Shown here in pieces: positions 9,047 through 18,019 of a stretch of DNA of 59,330 nucleotides. Where the stretch lies: assembly GCA_021806295.1 (NCBI GenBank), contig JAJZXS010000016.1, positions 1-59,330 of the forward strand. The letters are read 5' to 3'. The DNA is from Thermoplasmata archaeon. GTDB taxonomy: Archaea; Thermoplasmatota; Thermoplasmata; Thermoplasmatales; Thermoplasmataceae. The number at the start of each line of letters is the position of its first letter. The first letter of the stretch is position 1. The notes under the pieces are model-generated. The model worked only from the letters and a program-made list of their open reading frames with translations, did not search any database and was not told where the DNA came from. Both the position numbers and the translations under genes were made by a program.

Positions 9047-9581
9047 CTGGATTCACCCCCTTTAATAGATATATTCCATCCTGGAAGACCCTTGCATCGA
9101 AGTGCTTTATGTATGTTGCCCTTTCTATATTTGATGCAGTATCTCCCATATCTCTCTTATCTATGCCCTCGATAATAACACGGTCTCCTCTTACAGATAC
9201 CTTGCAATTCTTGATTTTTGCAATTCTTGGTGCCTTGCTACCCAGGAAGTTCTCCACATAAAGAAGGTCCCCACGAACTGAAACTCTCATGGGAAAATGG
9301 GTGAAATCTATTTTCATTTCATATTTGAACCCCTCAGTAACCCCATGAAATACAAGCTTAAGTTCGGAATACCATGTTCCTACTATGCCGTTAGTGAATT
9401 TATTTTCCTTGCTAACAGCTATCATTATGGAATTTTCCTTTTTGTAGACCTTTACATACTTGTCCCTGAAATTCCTGGATGTTGCACCAAGCTTGCCTTT
9501 GACATTGATTACTGTTCCATCAATGTTCACGTTTATTCCATCTGGAATTTTTAATTCCATTCTATCTTTCCAATTTATCAT
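9036..9581 (-). CDS. rpl6: Ribosomal protein L6 (uL6)
   Basis: Large-subunit protein near the factor-binding site. [21 protein letters not shown] is the first L6 repeat. The second ends in [20 protein letters not shown] and [21 protein letters not shown]. The ATG at 9581 is preferred because GAGGTGG lies 6 nt upstream. The internal ATG at 9560 (MELKIPDG) resembles other family starts but has no such site. Confidence 0.95.
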   Translation of the reverse strand: MINWKDRMELKIPDGINVNIDGTVINVKGKLGATSRNFRDKYVKVYKKENSIMIAVSKENKFTNGIVGTWYSELKLVFHGVTEGFKYEMKIDFTHFPMRVSVRGDLLYVENFLGSKAPRIAKIKNCKVSVRGDRVIIEGIDKRDMGDTASNIERATYIKHFDARVFQDGIYLLKGVNPDEL

Positions 9582-9594
9582 TTAATCCACCTCA

Positions 9595-9984
9595 TCAATA
9601 AATATAGGCCAGAAGCTTGCCACCAATGCCGAATTTCCTGGCTTCGAGGTGGCTCATCACACCTTTTGTTGTGGTGAGAATTATTATCCCGAAATCCTGT
9701 GCAGGGAGGTATCTTGATTCATATCTTCCTATGCTTGACCTTGTAACAGATAACCTTGGTTTTATTACACCACAGTTATTTATTGTATCGCTGAGTTTTA
9801 CACTGAATTTGCCGCCTCTTTCCTCCTCTATTACCTCAAAGCTCTTAATATAGTTATAATCCTGCATTACTTTCAGGACTCTTCCTATTATTCTTGAAGC
9901 GGGTGCAATTGTTATCTCATTTTCCCCGATACGGGAAGCCATTTTAATTGTGTTTATTACATCATTTAAAGGATCACTTTTCAT
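9595..9984 (-). CDS. rps8: Ribosomal protein S8 (uS8)
   Basis: 16S rRNA-binding small-subunit protein. SDPLNDVINTIKMASRIGENE opens the protein, and the C-terminus has YESRYLPAQDFGIIILTTTKGVMSH, then LEARKFGIGGKLLAYIY. I place the start at the ATG at 9984 rather than the in-frame GTG at 9993, because GAGGTGA is spaced 5 nt from the ATG. The gene follows the rps14 stop codon (9995-9997) by about 10 nt. Confidence 0.95.
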   Translation of the reverse strand: MKSDPLNDVINTIKMASRIGENEITIAPASRIIGRVLKVMQDYNYIKSFEVIEEERGGKFSVKLSDTINNCGVIKPRLSVTRSSIGRYESRYLPAQDFGIIILTTTKGVMSHLEARKFGIGGKLLAYIY

Positions 9985-9994
9985 TACTATCACC

Positions 9995-10153
9995 TCAACT
10001 GTATTTGCGGAAACCGATCTTCTCAGCCGTTTCCCTGAAACATTGCCTGCATAGCCTGATACCGTATCTCCTTACCAGACCTCTTTTCCTTCCGCATCTG
10101 ACACATCCCTGTGAATGCCCATAATTCTTTTTTGGCTGTAATTTTACCTGCAT
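9995..10153 (-). CDS. rps14: Ribosomal protein S14, zinc-ribbon type (uS14)
   Basis: A 52-residue small-subunit protein. Translating the minus strand from the ATG at 10153 gives a basic protein beginning [16 protein letters not shown]. It carries the four-cysteine zinc ribbon [10 protein letters not shown], then [15 protein letters not shown]. This is the standard archaeal S14 (C-x2-C...C-x2-C). It sits 5 nt after the rpl5 stop and about 10 nt before rps8, exactly where S14 is expected. Confidence 0.95.
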   Translation of the reverse strand: MQVKLQPKKNYGHSQGCVRCGRKRGLVRRYGIRLCRQCFRETAEKIGFRKYS

Positions 10154-10158
10154 TGATA

Positions 10159-10686
10159 TTACCTCACTATCTGAGCATTAAAGTTTTCTTCGAGGAATTT
10201 TATGCTTTCCTCTCTGGATATACCTATACTGGTTGGTATTCCCTTGCTCCCTATTCTTCTCCTGGGCAGCCTGTATCCTCCGGCTCTCTTCAGGACTATG
10301 GCTATATCCATCCCGAATATTCCAATATCAGGGTCATATTTCATCCCCTTGAAATCGGTATAGTCCGTTATTCCAAAATAGGCATTTCCCTGTCTGTCAA
10401 AGGAATAGACTGGTATCTTGTAATCCTTTGCATAAAATGCCTCCTTCAGAAATTTATATGCATCAGCCTTTCTGAGTGTGACTTTTGCTCCTATGCTGAG
10501 CCCCTTTCTTATATTGAAATCCCTTATGGTCTTTTTCGCAGTTGTTATAACGGGTTTATGGCCGGTTAAAAGTTCAATAACCTTTGTGGCCTTGTTTAAT
10601 CTTTCACCTGCTGCACCTACACCTATATTTATAACAACCTTGTCTATTGAGATTTTTCTCATTGGATTCTCTGTCTTACTCATCAT
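10159..10686 (-). CDS. rpl5: Ribosomal protein L5 (uL5)
   Basis: Large-subunit protein that contacts 5S rRNA and the P-site tRNA. The start [20 protein letters not shown] is followed by [22 protein letters not shown] and [21 protein letters not shown]. It ends with [22 protein letters not shown]. At 175 residues it has archaeal length. The start overlaps the rps4e stop by 11 nt. Confidence 0.95.
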   Translation of the reverse strand: MMSKTENPMRKISIDKVVINIGVGAAGERLNKATKVIELLTGHKPVITTAKKTIRDFNIRKGLSIGAKVTLRKADAYKFLKEAFYAKDYKIPVYSFDRQGNAYFGITDYTDFKGMKYDPDIGIFGMDIAIVLKRAGGYRLPRRRIGSKGIPTSIGISREESIKFLEENFNAQIVR

Positions 10687-11392
10687 TTCTGGTCACCCCC
10701 AGCTCTGGAGTTTTGAATGTGTATTTTGGTGTCCCCACAACAAATATGTAATCCTTAATTGTGGAAAAGCCTTCGTTTAAATGCACCATATTTTTGACTG
10801 AAGACTGCTTTACCTCTATAGATTTTATTGATGCAAGTTCACCTACATGGGAACCGCCTGTGATAAACACCTTATCGCCGTCAGCAAGTTTCAGAACATC
10901 TACTATCTCAAGGTCTGGCACTTTCATCAGCAAAACATCTGATGTATGTATATCCTTCCTCTCTGTTGTAATTGTTTTCCCGTCATGCATTCCAAGCTGT
11001 ATTTTATTGTTACCTGCAACGGTTTTCCTCACAACCTTAAACAATTTCACACCCTTATTTTCCTGCGGGTTTCTTCTTGCAACCAGTTTGCCCTTTAAAT
11101 CGTACATTATAATGTAATCATCATCCATGCCTTCAATTGTAAGCACGTCCATGAAGCCTACAGGGAATCTTCTGTCCTTTACAATTTTTCCATCTACGCG
11201 TACCAGATTGTTGTTCAATATTCTTGTTATTTCTCGCTCCTTGTCCCCGAGTTTTAAATAATCCCTCAGTACAATAAGCATGGGAATTGAATCCTGCTTC
11301 TTATGTGTGGCCGGAGTCGGAGTAACTGACCAGAAATTTGTTTTTCTGGGTATTTTCAGTTTTCTCGAGGCCATCATTATCTTAGTTTTCAT
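10676..11392 (-). CDS. rps4e: Ribosomal protein S4e (eS4)
   Basis: Archaeal/eukaryotic small-subunit protein with S4-like and KOW domains. SIPMLIVLRDYLKLGDKERE, RVDGKIVKDRRFPVGFMDV and DGDKVFITGGSHVGELASI (KOW) are characteristic. Several in-frame starts exist (11401, 11392, 11377, 11374). I choose the ATG at 11392, about 9 nt after a GAGG. The family core starts near ASRKLKIPRKTNFW, so the short starts at 11377 or 11374 are possible. The gene overlaps the 3' end of rpl24. Confidence 0.94.
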   Translation of the reverse strand: MKTKIMMASRKLKIPRKTNFWSVTPTPATHKKQDSIPMLIVLRDYLKLGDKEREITRILNNNLVRVDGKIVKDRRFPVGFMDVLTIEGMDDDYIIMYDLKGKLVARRNPQENKGVKLFKVVRKTVAGNNKIQLGMHDGKTITTERKDIHTSDVLLMKVPDLEIVDVLKLADGDKVFITGGSHVGELASIKSIEVKQSSVKNMVHLNEGFSTIKDYIFVVGTPKYTFKTPELGVTRNDE

Positions 11393-11867
11393 TATTATCA
11401 TCCTCTTCTAAATTTTCATCTTCTTCCGTAGAAGTATCATTTTCCTCTTCCTGTTCTGGAAGGTCAATAGTCTCGCCCTCAGTTTGTTCCTCAACTGGCT
11501 CGGACTCCACCGGTGTTGCTTCCGACTCCGCCGGTTTTTCCGGTTCAGGTGCTGGTAGGTTTCTTCTCGCCGTTATATCCTTAATTTTGTTATATCTACC
11601 TTCAATAGACAGGTCAAGCTTTGTTATCACAAGATTGCTATGGTCGATATAATAGGCAACCTGCTTACCATCTGCTTTTGGTAAGGTAATTCCCTCTATT
11701 GAAATTTTATTGGTTTTATGGCTAACCGCAATTACCTTGCCACCTTCTCCCTTTCTGGATCCGGAAACAATTTTTACAATGTCTCCCTTTACTACCGGAA
11801 AGCGGCGTATGCCGTATTTCTTTCTTAGTTCCTGATTTAATGCCACATTTATTTTTGTATTTAACAT
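11382..11867 (-). CDS. rpl24: Ribosomal protein L24 (uL24) with long acidic tail
   Basis: Large-subunit assembly initiator protein. The N-terminal part is normal: NQELRKKYGIRRFPVVKGD, then the KOW motif DIVKIVSGSRKGEGGKVIAV and ISIEGITLPKADGKQVAYYI. From about residue 105 the protein continues with some 55 residues dominated by Glu, Asp, Pro, Ser and Thr. Many archaeal L24 end before this point. The gene starts 10 nt after rpl14 and its acidic tail overlaps the rps4e start. Confidence 0.94.
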   Translation of the reverse strand: MLNTKINVALNQELRKKYGIRRFPVVKGDIVKIVSGSRKGEGGKVIAVSHKTNKISIEGITLPKADGKQVAYYIDHSNLVITKLDLSIEGRYNKIKDITARRNLPAPEPEKPAESEATPVESEPVEEQTEGETIDLPEQEEENDTSTEEDENLEEDDNNEN

Positions 11868-11877
11868 GATACTTACC

Positions 11878-12276
11878 TCATACTATTGTAGACGCTATTG
11901 CGGCAATTCTTGGCCACCTCTCGGCCGCCTCCCTGGCAACTGGCCCTTTAATTTCTGAACCTCTTACCTCTCCCTCTGGAGTGACAAGAACAGCTGCATT
12001 ATCTTCGAATTCTATTATATTGCCATCTGCCCTTCTATACGGCCTTCTCTGCCTTACCACCACAGCGTATACAACCTTAGCACGCATTTCTGGAGTTCCC
12101 TTTTTGACACTGGCAATAAACAGGTCTCCGATTCCTGCTGCTGGTATTCTTCTGGCAACTGTGTGCAAATCTTTTACTCCTATCAAACTGATTACCTTTG
12201 CACCTGTATTGTCTGCACATGGAATAACAGCACCCAGGGGAAGACCTCTTGATTCATTTCCGGAAATTCCTTTCAT
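11878..12276 (-). CDS. rpl14: Ribosomal protein L14 (uL14)
   Basis: Large-subunit protein at the subunit interface. GAVIPCADNTGAKVISLIGV is the highly conserved opening. RIPAAGIGDLFIASVKKGTPE, VVRQRRPYRRADGNIIEFED and NAAVLVTPEGEVRGSEIKGP follow. At 132 residues it matches the archaeal family. It lies 1 nt after rps17 and 10 nt before rpl24. Confidence 0.96.
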   Translation of the reverse strand: MKGISGNESRGLPLGAVIPCADNTGAKVISLIGVKDLHTVARRIPAAGIGDLFIASVKKGTPEMRAKVVYAVVVRQRRPYRRADGNIIEFEDNAAVLVTPEGEVRGSEIKGPVAREAAERWPRIAAIASTIV

Positions 12277-12277
12277 C

Positions 12278-12598
12278 TTAGTTCACCTTCTCAATTACTA
12301 CAAAATCAATTGTTTTTGCCAGTTTTCTGCATTCAGCTGCCCTTACGCTGTCACCGACCTTTACATCGATGCAGTCCGGAAGGTGTGCATGGTATTTCGT
12401 GAATTTGGTTATGTATCTTTCATATTTCTTAATGTACACCTTTGCTTCCCTTCGAATCACCACGCTTCGCTTCATTTTTACTGAAACAACCTTACCAGTA
12501 AGTATCTGTCCCCTTACTGGCAGTTCACCATGAAAGGGGCAGTTGACATCATTACATTCCTTTTCAGGTGGCTTAACATCTATTCCTATATTTCTCAT
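12278..12598 (-). CDS. rps17: Ribosomal protein S17 (uS17)
   Basis: 16S rRNA-binding small-subunit protein. The archaeal N-terminal extension is CNDVNCPFHGELPVRGQILTG. The S17 core has GKVVSVKMKRSVVIRREAKV and KYERYITKFTKYHAHLPDC. At 106 residues it is typical. The start overlaps rnp1 by 4 nt. Confidence 0.95.
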   Translation of the reverse strand: MRNIGIDVKPPEKECNDVNCPFHGELPVRGQILTGKVVSVKMKRSVVIRREAKVYIKKYERYITKFTKYHAHLPDCIDVKVGDSVRAAECRKLAKTIDFVVIEKVN

Positions 12599-12894
12599 CT
12601 TGAATCATACCTCCTAAGTTTTTTGTATATTTTTCTTTTCTCCTTGGTTCTGTCTTCCGGTTTCAGCAGTATAGCATCGCCCTGGATATCATACCAGCCA
12701 TCGCCAAACTCCACACGGAATACAGCACCGGTTTTGGGTATGTTACATACCCTGTTTCCGGCATCTATTGCGATCATATTCCTTGACTCATCAATTATCT
12801 TACCATTAATGCCAACATTATTCATGTTAGGCGAATTCTTGACTTTAATACTCTTACCGATTAATTCCTTTAAATAGACTTCATTGGTATTCAT
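12595..12894 (-). CDS. rnp1: RNase P protein component 1 (Rpp29/Pop4)
   Basis: Protein subunit of archaeal RNase P, which matures tRNA 5' ends. The Sm-like core shows LIGKSIKVKNSPNMNNVGIN, then GKIIDESRNMIAIDAGNRVC and PKTGAVFRVEFGDGWYDIQG. A basic tail (RTKEKRKIYKKLRRYDSR) follows. At 99 residues and located between aIF1 and rps17, it matches the conserved archaeal order in both length and position. Confidence 0.92.
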   Translation of the reverse strand: MNTNEVYLKELIGKSIKVKNSPNMNNVGINGKIIDESRNMIAIDAGNRVCNIPKTGAVFRVEFGDGWYDIQGDAILLKPEDRTKEKRKIYKKLRRYDSR

Positions 12895-13190
12895 GCCATC
12901 TGCACCTTGAATCCCATGCTTTCCAGCTCTTTCTTCATAACATCCCTGTGATCGCCCTGCAATTCTATGCTTTTCCCATCTTTTACGGTTCCGCCTGAAG
13001 CCGCCTTTTTCTTCAATGCTTTGGCGATTTCGTTGATGTTTTCTGTTTTTGGGTCTATTCCATCAATAACTGTGACAAGCTTTCCATATCGTCTCTTGTC
13101 AACACTGATTTTTACAAGCTCACTGTCACGGTTAAATCCTTCCCAAGGCTGCAGTTCCTTTGGCATTCCTGTGAAATCTTTATCTTTCAT
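12891..13190 (-). CDS. Translation initiation factor aIF1 (SUI1 family)
   Basis: Start-codon selection factor homologous to eIF1/YciH. The SUI1 core is visible: RYGKLVTVIDGIDPKTENINEIA, then the signature SGGTVKDGKSIELQGDHRD and LESMGFKVQ. At 99 residues it has the expected length. It overlaps the rpl29 stop by 1 nt and rnp1 by 4 nt, the conserved archaeal arrangement. Confidence 0.94.
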   Translation of the reverse strand: MKDKDFTGMPKELQPWEGFNRDSELVKISVDKRRYGKLVTVIDGIDPKTENINEIAKALKKKAASGGTVKDGKSIELQGDHRDVMKKELESMGFKVQMA

Positions 13191-13384
13191 TATCTTTTTT
13201 CCTCCATTATGGTAAGTATCCTGGCTATCTGCTTCTTTATTGAGTGCATTGTGCCCGGGCTTGCTGGAGCTCCACCCATTGCAATTGCAGATCTCTCTTT
13301 AAGAAGAGACTCTTTCAATGATTTTAATTTTTCATTCAGTTCTTCCGGAGTCATCTCCCTCAATTCTCTGGCCTTCATTTCCAT
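13190..13384 (-). CDS. rpl29: Ribosomal protein L29 (uL29)
   Basis: Small helical large-subunit protein at the exit tunnel. MEMKARELREMTPEELNEKL and LKESLLKERSAIAMGGAPAS, then a C-terminal helix KKQIARILTIMEEKR, give the L29 pattern at 64 residues. It begins 1 nt after the rps3 stop codon, and its stop shares a base with aIF1. Confidence 0.94.
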   Translation of the reverse strand: MEMKARELREMTPEELNEKLKSLKESLLKERSAIAMGGAPASPGTMHSIKKQIARILTIMEEKR

Positions 13385-13385
13385 T

Positions 13386-14036
13386 TCATTCTACCTCGTT
13401 ACTATCTTCATTTTCTGGTTTCTCTGGTGCAGCAGGAATCTTGGCAACCGTATTAATTGATATTTCATCAGGAAGACGGTAATCCTGTCTTAGTAGCCTG
13501 ACATATATGCCTATGGCACCTGTTTTGAGCATGGCCACTGAATAGCCACTTATCACTCCAGATCTGGCCGGCTCTCCAGAGTATTTTATCTCACCAAACA
13601 TGAATTTCTGGGTTCTGGCACGCTCACCTGATATCTTTCCGCCTATTCTTATCAGAACCCCTCTTGCATGCTGGTCTATTATTCTCCTCAGCGTTGTGTT
13701 TCCTGCCTTTCTATAATTCCAGCCTTTTTCAAGGGACAGTGCTATTTTCTTTGAAATAATCTGGGGGTTAAGGTCCGGGTTCTCGACTTCCTTGACCTCT
13801 ATCTGCGGTGATTCAAGCCCGTATTTTGATTCAAGAGTTGCGGTCATGGCCTTTATTTTAGACCCGTGCCTTCCTATTACAAGGCCTGGCCTGTTTACAT
13901 ACAGTGTTATATTTGTTCCGAACGGTGTTCTCTTCATCTCCATGCCACCGAAACCTGCACTATCATTTTCAGACTGTAAATACTCGGTAACAAGCAGCTT
14001 TTTAATGTTATCACTAACAAATTTCTTCTCCTTCAT
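13386..14036 (-). CDS. rps3: Ribosomal protein S3 (uS3)
   Basis: Small-subunit protein at the mRNA entry channel. The KH domain includes [20 protein letters not shown]. The C-terminal half has [20 protein letters not shown] and [21 protein letters not shown] short acidic tail ([11 protein letters not shown]) ends the 216-residue protein. It lies 4 nt after rpl22. Confidence 0.96.
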   Translation of the reverse strand: MKEKKFVSDNIKKLLVTEYLQSENDSAGFGGMEMKRTPFGTNITLYVNRPGLVIGRHGSKIKAMTATLESKYGLESPQIEVKEVENPDLNPQIISKKIALSLEKGWNYRKAGNTTLRRIIDQHARGVLIRIGGKISGERARTQKFMFGEIKYSGEPARSGVISGYSVAMLKTGAIGIYVRLLRQDYRLPDEISINTVAKIPAAPEKPENEDSNEVE

Positions 14037-14040
14037 CTAA

Positions 14041-14490
14041 TCACTCCTTTTCATTTTCTATTACAACTACATCCAGATTTATGAGGTCTTTAAAGAATGC
14101 CCCGGCCCTTCCATATGCTTTCGGGGTAAATTTTTTAATCATCCTTCCCTTAGATGCGGAGATATGGTATATCTTTAAGTCGTCTGTTAATCCCTTAAAT
14201 TCTGCGTTTGCTGAGACATCATCAAGCAGTTTTTTGAATGCCTTGACAGCCTTGACTGGATACCTTCCAGGGCCAATAGCCTTCCTGTGCGAAACTGAAT
14301 CAAGATATCTGAAATATGGAACTGCCATTTTCTTTTCCAGAACAAGATCCAGTGCATTTTTGGCTGCCTCCAGGTTCATGCCCCTGATGAAATGGGCAAC
14401 GTTAACCGCATCCTTCATAGATATATCTGTCTCTTTTACCTGCGCTCTAGCGTGCTTTTCTGGCATGTTATCTATACTGTATCCTTTCAT
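14041..14490 (-). CDS. rpl22: Ribosomal protein L22 (uL22)
   Basis: Large-subunit protein lining the exit tunnel. The start reads MKGYSIDNMPEKHARAQVKE. FIRGMNLEAAKNALDLVLEKK, AVPYFRYLDSVSHRKAIGPG and RYPVKAVKAFKKLLDDVSAN are typical of the archaeal form, as is the length of 149 residues. The gene follows rps19 by 4 nt. Confidence 0.95.
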   Translation of the reverse strand: MKGYSIDNMPEKHARAQVKETDISMKDAVNVAHFIRGMNLEAAKNALDLVLEKKMAVPYFRYLDSVSHRKAIGPGRYPVKAVKAFKKLLDDVSANAEFKGLTDDLKIYHISASKGRMIKKFTPKAYGRAGAFFKDLINLDVVVIENEKE

Positions 14491-14494
14491 AATA

Positions 14495-14950
14495 TCACTT
14501 CAGTGGCAGGAATTTTGATGACCTTGTAGCTCCGACTCCTGGACCGGAATGCTTTACTTCTTTTCTCGTCGGTGCAAACTCTCCCAGATAATGACCTATC
14601 ATTTCTGGCTTTATTTCAAATTTTAAATAGGATGTGCCGTTGTAAAGCTCTATTTTCTTGCCTATAAACTGGGGAAGTATGATAATGTCTCTTACATGAG
14701 TCTTAATTATTTCTTTCTCACCGAGAAGATCGTCAAACACTTTTTTTTGCTCGTGATTCATTTCCCTGTTATAAGATCTCCTTACACGTGCCGGGAAAAT
14801 TTCCAGAAGTTCCGGAAGCTCCATTTCTTCCAGTTCTTCTATGGACTTTCCACGGTAGGAAAACTCCCTTGCCCTTCCTGTTATAGCCTTCTGGGCTTTT
14901 CGGGCCCTTCTTTTAATAGATTTTACTGTTACCTGTCTTCTAACTACCAT
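14495..14950 (-). CDS. rps19: Ribosomal protein S19 (uS19)
   Basis: Small-subunit head protein. The archaeal N-terminal part includes [20 protein letters not shown], then [20 protein letters not shown]. The conserved core is [42 protein letters not shown] and [15 protein letters not shown]. At 151 residues it is normal for archaea. It overlaps rpl2 by 7 nt. Confidence 0.96.
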   Translation of the reverse strand: MVVRRQVTVKSIKRRARKAQKAITGRAREFSYRGKSIEELEEMELPELLEIFPARVRRSYNREMNHEQKKVFDDLLGEKEIIKTHVRDIIILPQFIGKKIELYNGTSYLKFEIKPEMIGHYLGEFAPTRKEVKHSGPGVGATRSSKFLPLK

Positions 14951-15642
14951 TTCTTATCCCTCCTTTTAGGTGATAATCTACCAACCTTGGCACCTGGTGG
15001 GGCACCTCTTGCTACTGTGCTTGGTCCTCCAACGTGCTGGTGGTTTCCTCCTCCATGTGGATGGTTGACTGCATTCATTGCTACACCCCTCACAGTGTAC
15101 GCCCTTTTAGCCTTACTCTGTAGATATTTGATGTGTCTCCCTGCCTTCAATATAGGTATATCCCTGGCTCCAGAACCTGCAACAACCCCTACAGTGGCAT
15201 GGCAGTTCGGGTTCAGCTCCCTGGTTTTACCCGAGGGAAGCTTAACCGATACATAATTCCCGTGACTTATTATAAGGCCGGATGATCCTGCTGTTCTGCA
15301 AAACTTTCCACCATCGCCGGGATGGTTTTCAATGTTGTATACATAAGTTCCATCATCGATCTTGGAAAGTGTTGTGGTTGTACCTAGGTTTGAATTGCCC
15401 ATTTCTCCAGAATACAGTTTCTGCCCTTTAAATGCACCATTAAAGGCTATCATATAATTTATTTCATTTTTTTCATTTTTTAATGACAGAATTGGAGCAT
15501 TTCTTCCCGGAGCCTGCACAATATCGTATACTGTGTAATTTCCATCAGAAAGATGCTTTATTTCTGATAGATGTCTATGGCTCGGGCTCATATATGTTAA
15601 TGAGCCATGTCCTCTTCTCTGTGCTACTATATGTTTTCCCAT
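14944..15642 (-). CDS. rpl2: Ribosomal protein L2 (uL2)
   Basis: Large-subunit protein needed for peptidyl-transferase centre assembly. [20 protein letters not shown] is the archaeal opening. [40 protein letters not shown] and [20 protein letters not shown] include the conserved histidine-glycine loop. At 232 residues it has archaeal length. It lies 10 nt after rpl23. Confidence 0.97.
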   Translation of the reverse strand: MGKHIVAQRRGHGSLTYMSPSHRHLSEIKHLSDGNYTVYDIVQAPGRNAPILSLKNEKNEINYMIAFNGAFKGQKLYSGEMGNSNLGTTTTLSKIDDGTYVYNIENHPGDGGKFCRTAGSSGLIISHGNYVSVKLPSGKTRELNPNCHATVGVVAGSGARDIPILKAGRHIKYLQSKAKRAYTVRGVAMNAVNHPHGGGNHQHVGGPSTVARGAPPGAKVGRLSPKRRDKKW

Positions 15643-15652
15643 TCATTTCACC

Positions 15653-15901
15653 TTAGAATATTCCAATCCTTCCGCCTATTTCTTCAGCAGAGTAATCAGA
15701 GGAAAGCCTTGCAATTGCTTTTTTCCCCTTTTTTGTGATAAGGATGTTGAGTCCTTCCACCTTCACGTCAAACCTCTCTTCGATTTCTTTTTTTATATCT
15801 GCCTTTTTTGCCCTGCGATCAACAATGAATGTCAATTTATTCTCCTTCTCCATCATTAGTGTAGTCTTTTCAGTAACTACCGGAGATATTATGTAATCCA
15901 T
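15653..15901 (-). CDS. rpl23: Ribosomal protein L23 (uL23)
   Basis: Exit-tunnel protein and docking site for SRP. YIISPVVTEKTTLMMEKENK, then FIVDRRAKKADIKKEIEERF and VKVEGLNILITKKGKKAIA, give the compact 82-residue archaeal L23. The start is immediately next to the rpl4 stop codon (0 nt gap). Confidence 0.95.
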   Translation of the reverse strand: MDYIISPVVTEKTTLMMEKENKLTFIVDRRAKKADIKKEIEERFDVKVEGLNILITKKGKKAIARLSSDYSAEEIGGRIGIF

Positions 15902-16672
15902 TTAATCCACCTCCCTCAAATTCTCTATTGCCGATGCCGTGTATATAGTCAGCCTACCTGGGTTTCCGCCTGGAGCAAGCTTGGTTATGCTGAGACTATT
16001 CAGGGATGCAAGATCAACTCCGGGAAGGGATGAAAATGCCCTGAGATTTTCGCTGGAAGATCCAACTATCAAAAGGCTTTTAGGCTGTTTATATGTCCTG
16101 TTTCTCATTTTACCTCTTCCTGCCCTGATTTTCTTCCCGTTTTTAGATCTTAGAACGTCATCATATACGCCTAAATTTGCCAGTACCTGAACTGCGTCTT
16201 TGACCTTTTTTATGTTCTCTATATCATCTTCCACAACTATCGGAAAAGTCAGCTTATCTACATAATCCTCAGAAATCTTATGCCCACGTGCAATTATACG
16301 TTCCTTGTTGGCTGTCATTGCTATGGCACTTAATTTTGCCATTTTTCTTTCTTTTTTATTGATTTTCTTGTACAGTACCTTATCACTTCTCGGGGATAGA
16401 GCACTTCTACCGCCTACCATACTGGCAAGCAATACACCTCTGGATCCACTGGCAAGTCTTGGAATCCTGGAAATACCATGGTTTGGGCCAAGGTTATGCC
16501 CAACTCTTCTTGTTCCTGCAAGTGGACTTGACCCATAGGGCTGCCTCATTGAAAGGGATATAGCCCTGAAAGCCTTGTGAATAAGATCTTCTCTTGGATC
16601 AATATCGAATACAGGAGGTAAGTCTATTTCCTTGCTGACCTCCCCGTCTATAGAATAAATATTAGCCTTCAT
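15902..16672 (-). CDS. rpl4: Ribosomal protein L4 (uL4/L1e)
   Basis: Large-subunit protein with an extended tunnel loop. SLSMRQPYGSSPLAGTRRVG, then NHGISRIPRLASGSRGVLLA, belong to the archaeal/eukaryotic L4 loop. GRGKMRNRTYKQPKSLLIVG and LASLNSLSITKLAPGGNPGR lie further on. I use the ATG at 16672 instead of the GTG at 16681, since GGTGA lies 5 nt before it. The gap after the rpl3 stop is 1 nt. Confidence 0.95.
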   Translation of the reverse strand: MKANIYSIDGEVSKEIDLPPVFDIDPREDLIHKAFRAISLSMRQPYGSSPLAGTRRVGHNLGPNHGISRIPRLASGSRGVLLASMVGGRSALSPRSDKVLYKKINKKERKMAKLSAIAMTANKERIIARGHKISEDYVDKLTFPIVVEDDIENIKKVKDAVQVLANLGVYDDVLRSKNGKKIRAGRGKMRNRTYKQPKSLLIVGSSSENLRAFSSLPGVDLASLNSLSITKLAPGGNPGRLTIYTASAIENLREVD

Positions 16673-16673
16673 T

Positions 16674-17666
16674 TTAATCACCCTGCTTTGATTCTCTGGA
16701 GATGTATGTTATCTCAACCTTTTCTGCATTTGATACTTTCTGTCTTGCCGGGTCCCTTAGTTTTATTAACCTCTTAGCAGGACCGGATATGGACCCGTAA
16801 AGTAATATATAATCATTCCTTACCAGGCCGTAGTTGAGGAAACCGCCCTTAACGTTAATTTCATCAACATTGTCCTTTTTTCCGAATTTCATAACTCTTA
16901 TATTATGTAAGGTCCTCTGATGCAGACCAACCTGACCTGCCTGAGGTACAGTATTCCTTACCCAATCAGGATGCCACGGACCAAGAGTTCCTATCATTCT
17001 CCTGTGTTTCCTGTTACTTCTGGGCAGAAGTTTTACACCGAATCTTTTTACTACACCCTGAAAACCCTTCCCTTTTGTAACTGAAATTACATCAACAAAA
17101 GAGCCTTCAGCATTGAAATCGGAGAAGTGCAATTCCTTGCCAAGCTTCTCTTCTGCTAGTTTAATTCTGTCAGCGATTGTAGATCCTGCTATTCTAACCT
17201 CGAATATCTCCGGGGTTTTATTAGGTATTCCTGTAACAAGTTTTGGATTAGTATTAACCAGCAGACGTACATCTGCCACATCCTTGATCTCTACATTTTT
17301 TGAATCCTTATTCTTGATTTCGGGTATCCTCTTAAAAACTTCTTTTTCAATATTTTCCGCCCTCTTTTCAGTGAATACTCTAAGGCCATTGTCACCATCT
17401 TCATAGTAACGAATAGCTATAACATTCAATGGAGGGACTTCTACTACTGTTACAGGCACCATGATGGTTTTTCCAGCTGTTACACTGGTTTTCCTATAAT
17501 CTGTTACCTGAACGTGTGTCATTCCTACCTTATATCCAGCGAATGCCTGAATTTTCGACTTGCCTTCTATCTCTGGCCATGATCGAATTCCAGCCCCAAT
17601 CTTTTTAGCACGTACTCTGGGATAGTACGCCATTGATCCCCTACGGGAATGATGCGGTGTTGCCAT
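16674..17666 (-). CDS. rpl3: Ribosomal protein L3 (uL3), first gene of the ribosomal operon
   Basis: Large-subunit assembly protein. HHSRRGSMAYYPRVRAKKIG and FAGYKVGMTHVQVTDYRKTS are archaeal L3. FVDVISVTKGKGFQGVVKRFG, RKHRRMIGTLGPWHPDWVRN and TVPQAGQVGLHQRT are the conserved core around the peptidyl-transferase finger. At 330 residues it is full length. A GGTGA site lies 7 nt before the ATG at 17666. It heads the roughly 16.7-kb operon. Confidence 0.96.
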   Translation of the reverse strand: MATPHHSRRGSMAYYPRVRAKKIGAGIRSWPEIEGKSKIQAFAGYKVGMTHVQVTDYRKTSVTAGKTIMVPVTVVEVPPLNVIAIRYYEDGDNGLRVFTEKRAENIEKEVFKRIPEIKNKDSKNVEIKDVADVRLLVNTNPKLVTGIPNKTPEIFEVRIAGSTIADRIKLAEEKLGKELHFSDFNAEGSFVDVISVTKGKGFQGVVKRFGVKLLPRSNRKHRRMIGTLGPWHPDWVRNTVPQAGQVGLHQRTLHNIRVMKFGKKDNVDEINVKGGFLNYGLVRNDYILLYGSISGPAKRLIKLRDPARQKVSNAEKVEITYISRESKQGD

Positions 17667-18019
17667 TTTATATCACCAACCGTTACACTTACTATATTGC
17701 CAATAAATTGCAATATTCCGGGTTGCTATTTGCATTGCCCAATGTGTATGGTTAAATTGCGAAAGGTTATTGGATTAATATTTATTAAGTTTGTTATTAT
17801 AATTTCTTATTTTCCTAACAATTTCTACGGATAATTAATCTGTTCATTGTTTAAACGAAAATGTACTATAATAGATTTATCTTTTATAATGCTGGTGACA
17901 ATCACTTAATAAATATTGTTAATGTGGCACCAACTAATCTATTACAGACATTTCGAACTGAACATAATGAATATCGTAATTTATTGCCAATTATTAATTT
18001 TCAAAAATATTATATTATT
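17667..18019 (-). promoter_or_regulatory. Leader and probable promoter of the ribosomal operon
   Basis: This is a gap of 353 nt without a convincing gene. Next to rpl3 is its GGTGA ribosome-binding site. An AT-rich block at 17774-17788 reads on the minus strand as CTTAATAAATATTAA and is the best TATA-like element, which would give a leader of about 85 nt. Between it and rpl3 the motif TTGC recurs six times, including ATTGCCAAT at 17696-17704 and ATTGCCCAAT at 17734-17743. A further ATTGCCAAT is at 17983-17991. The transcription start is not proven. Confidence 0.45.
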
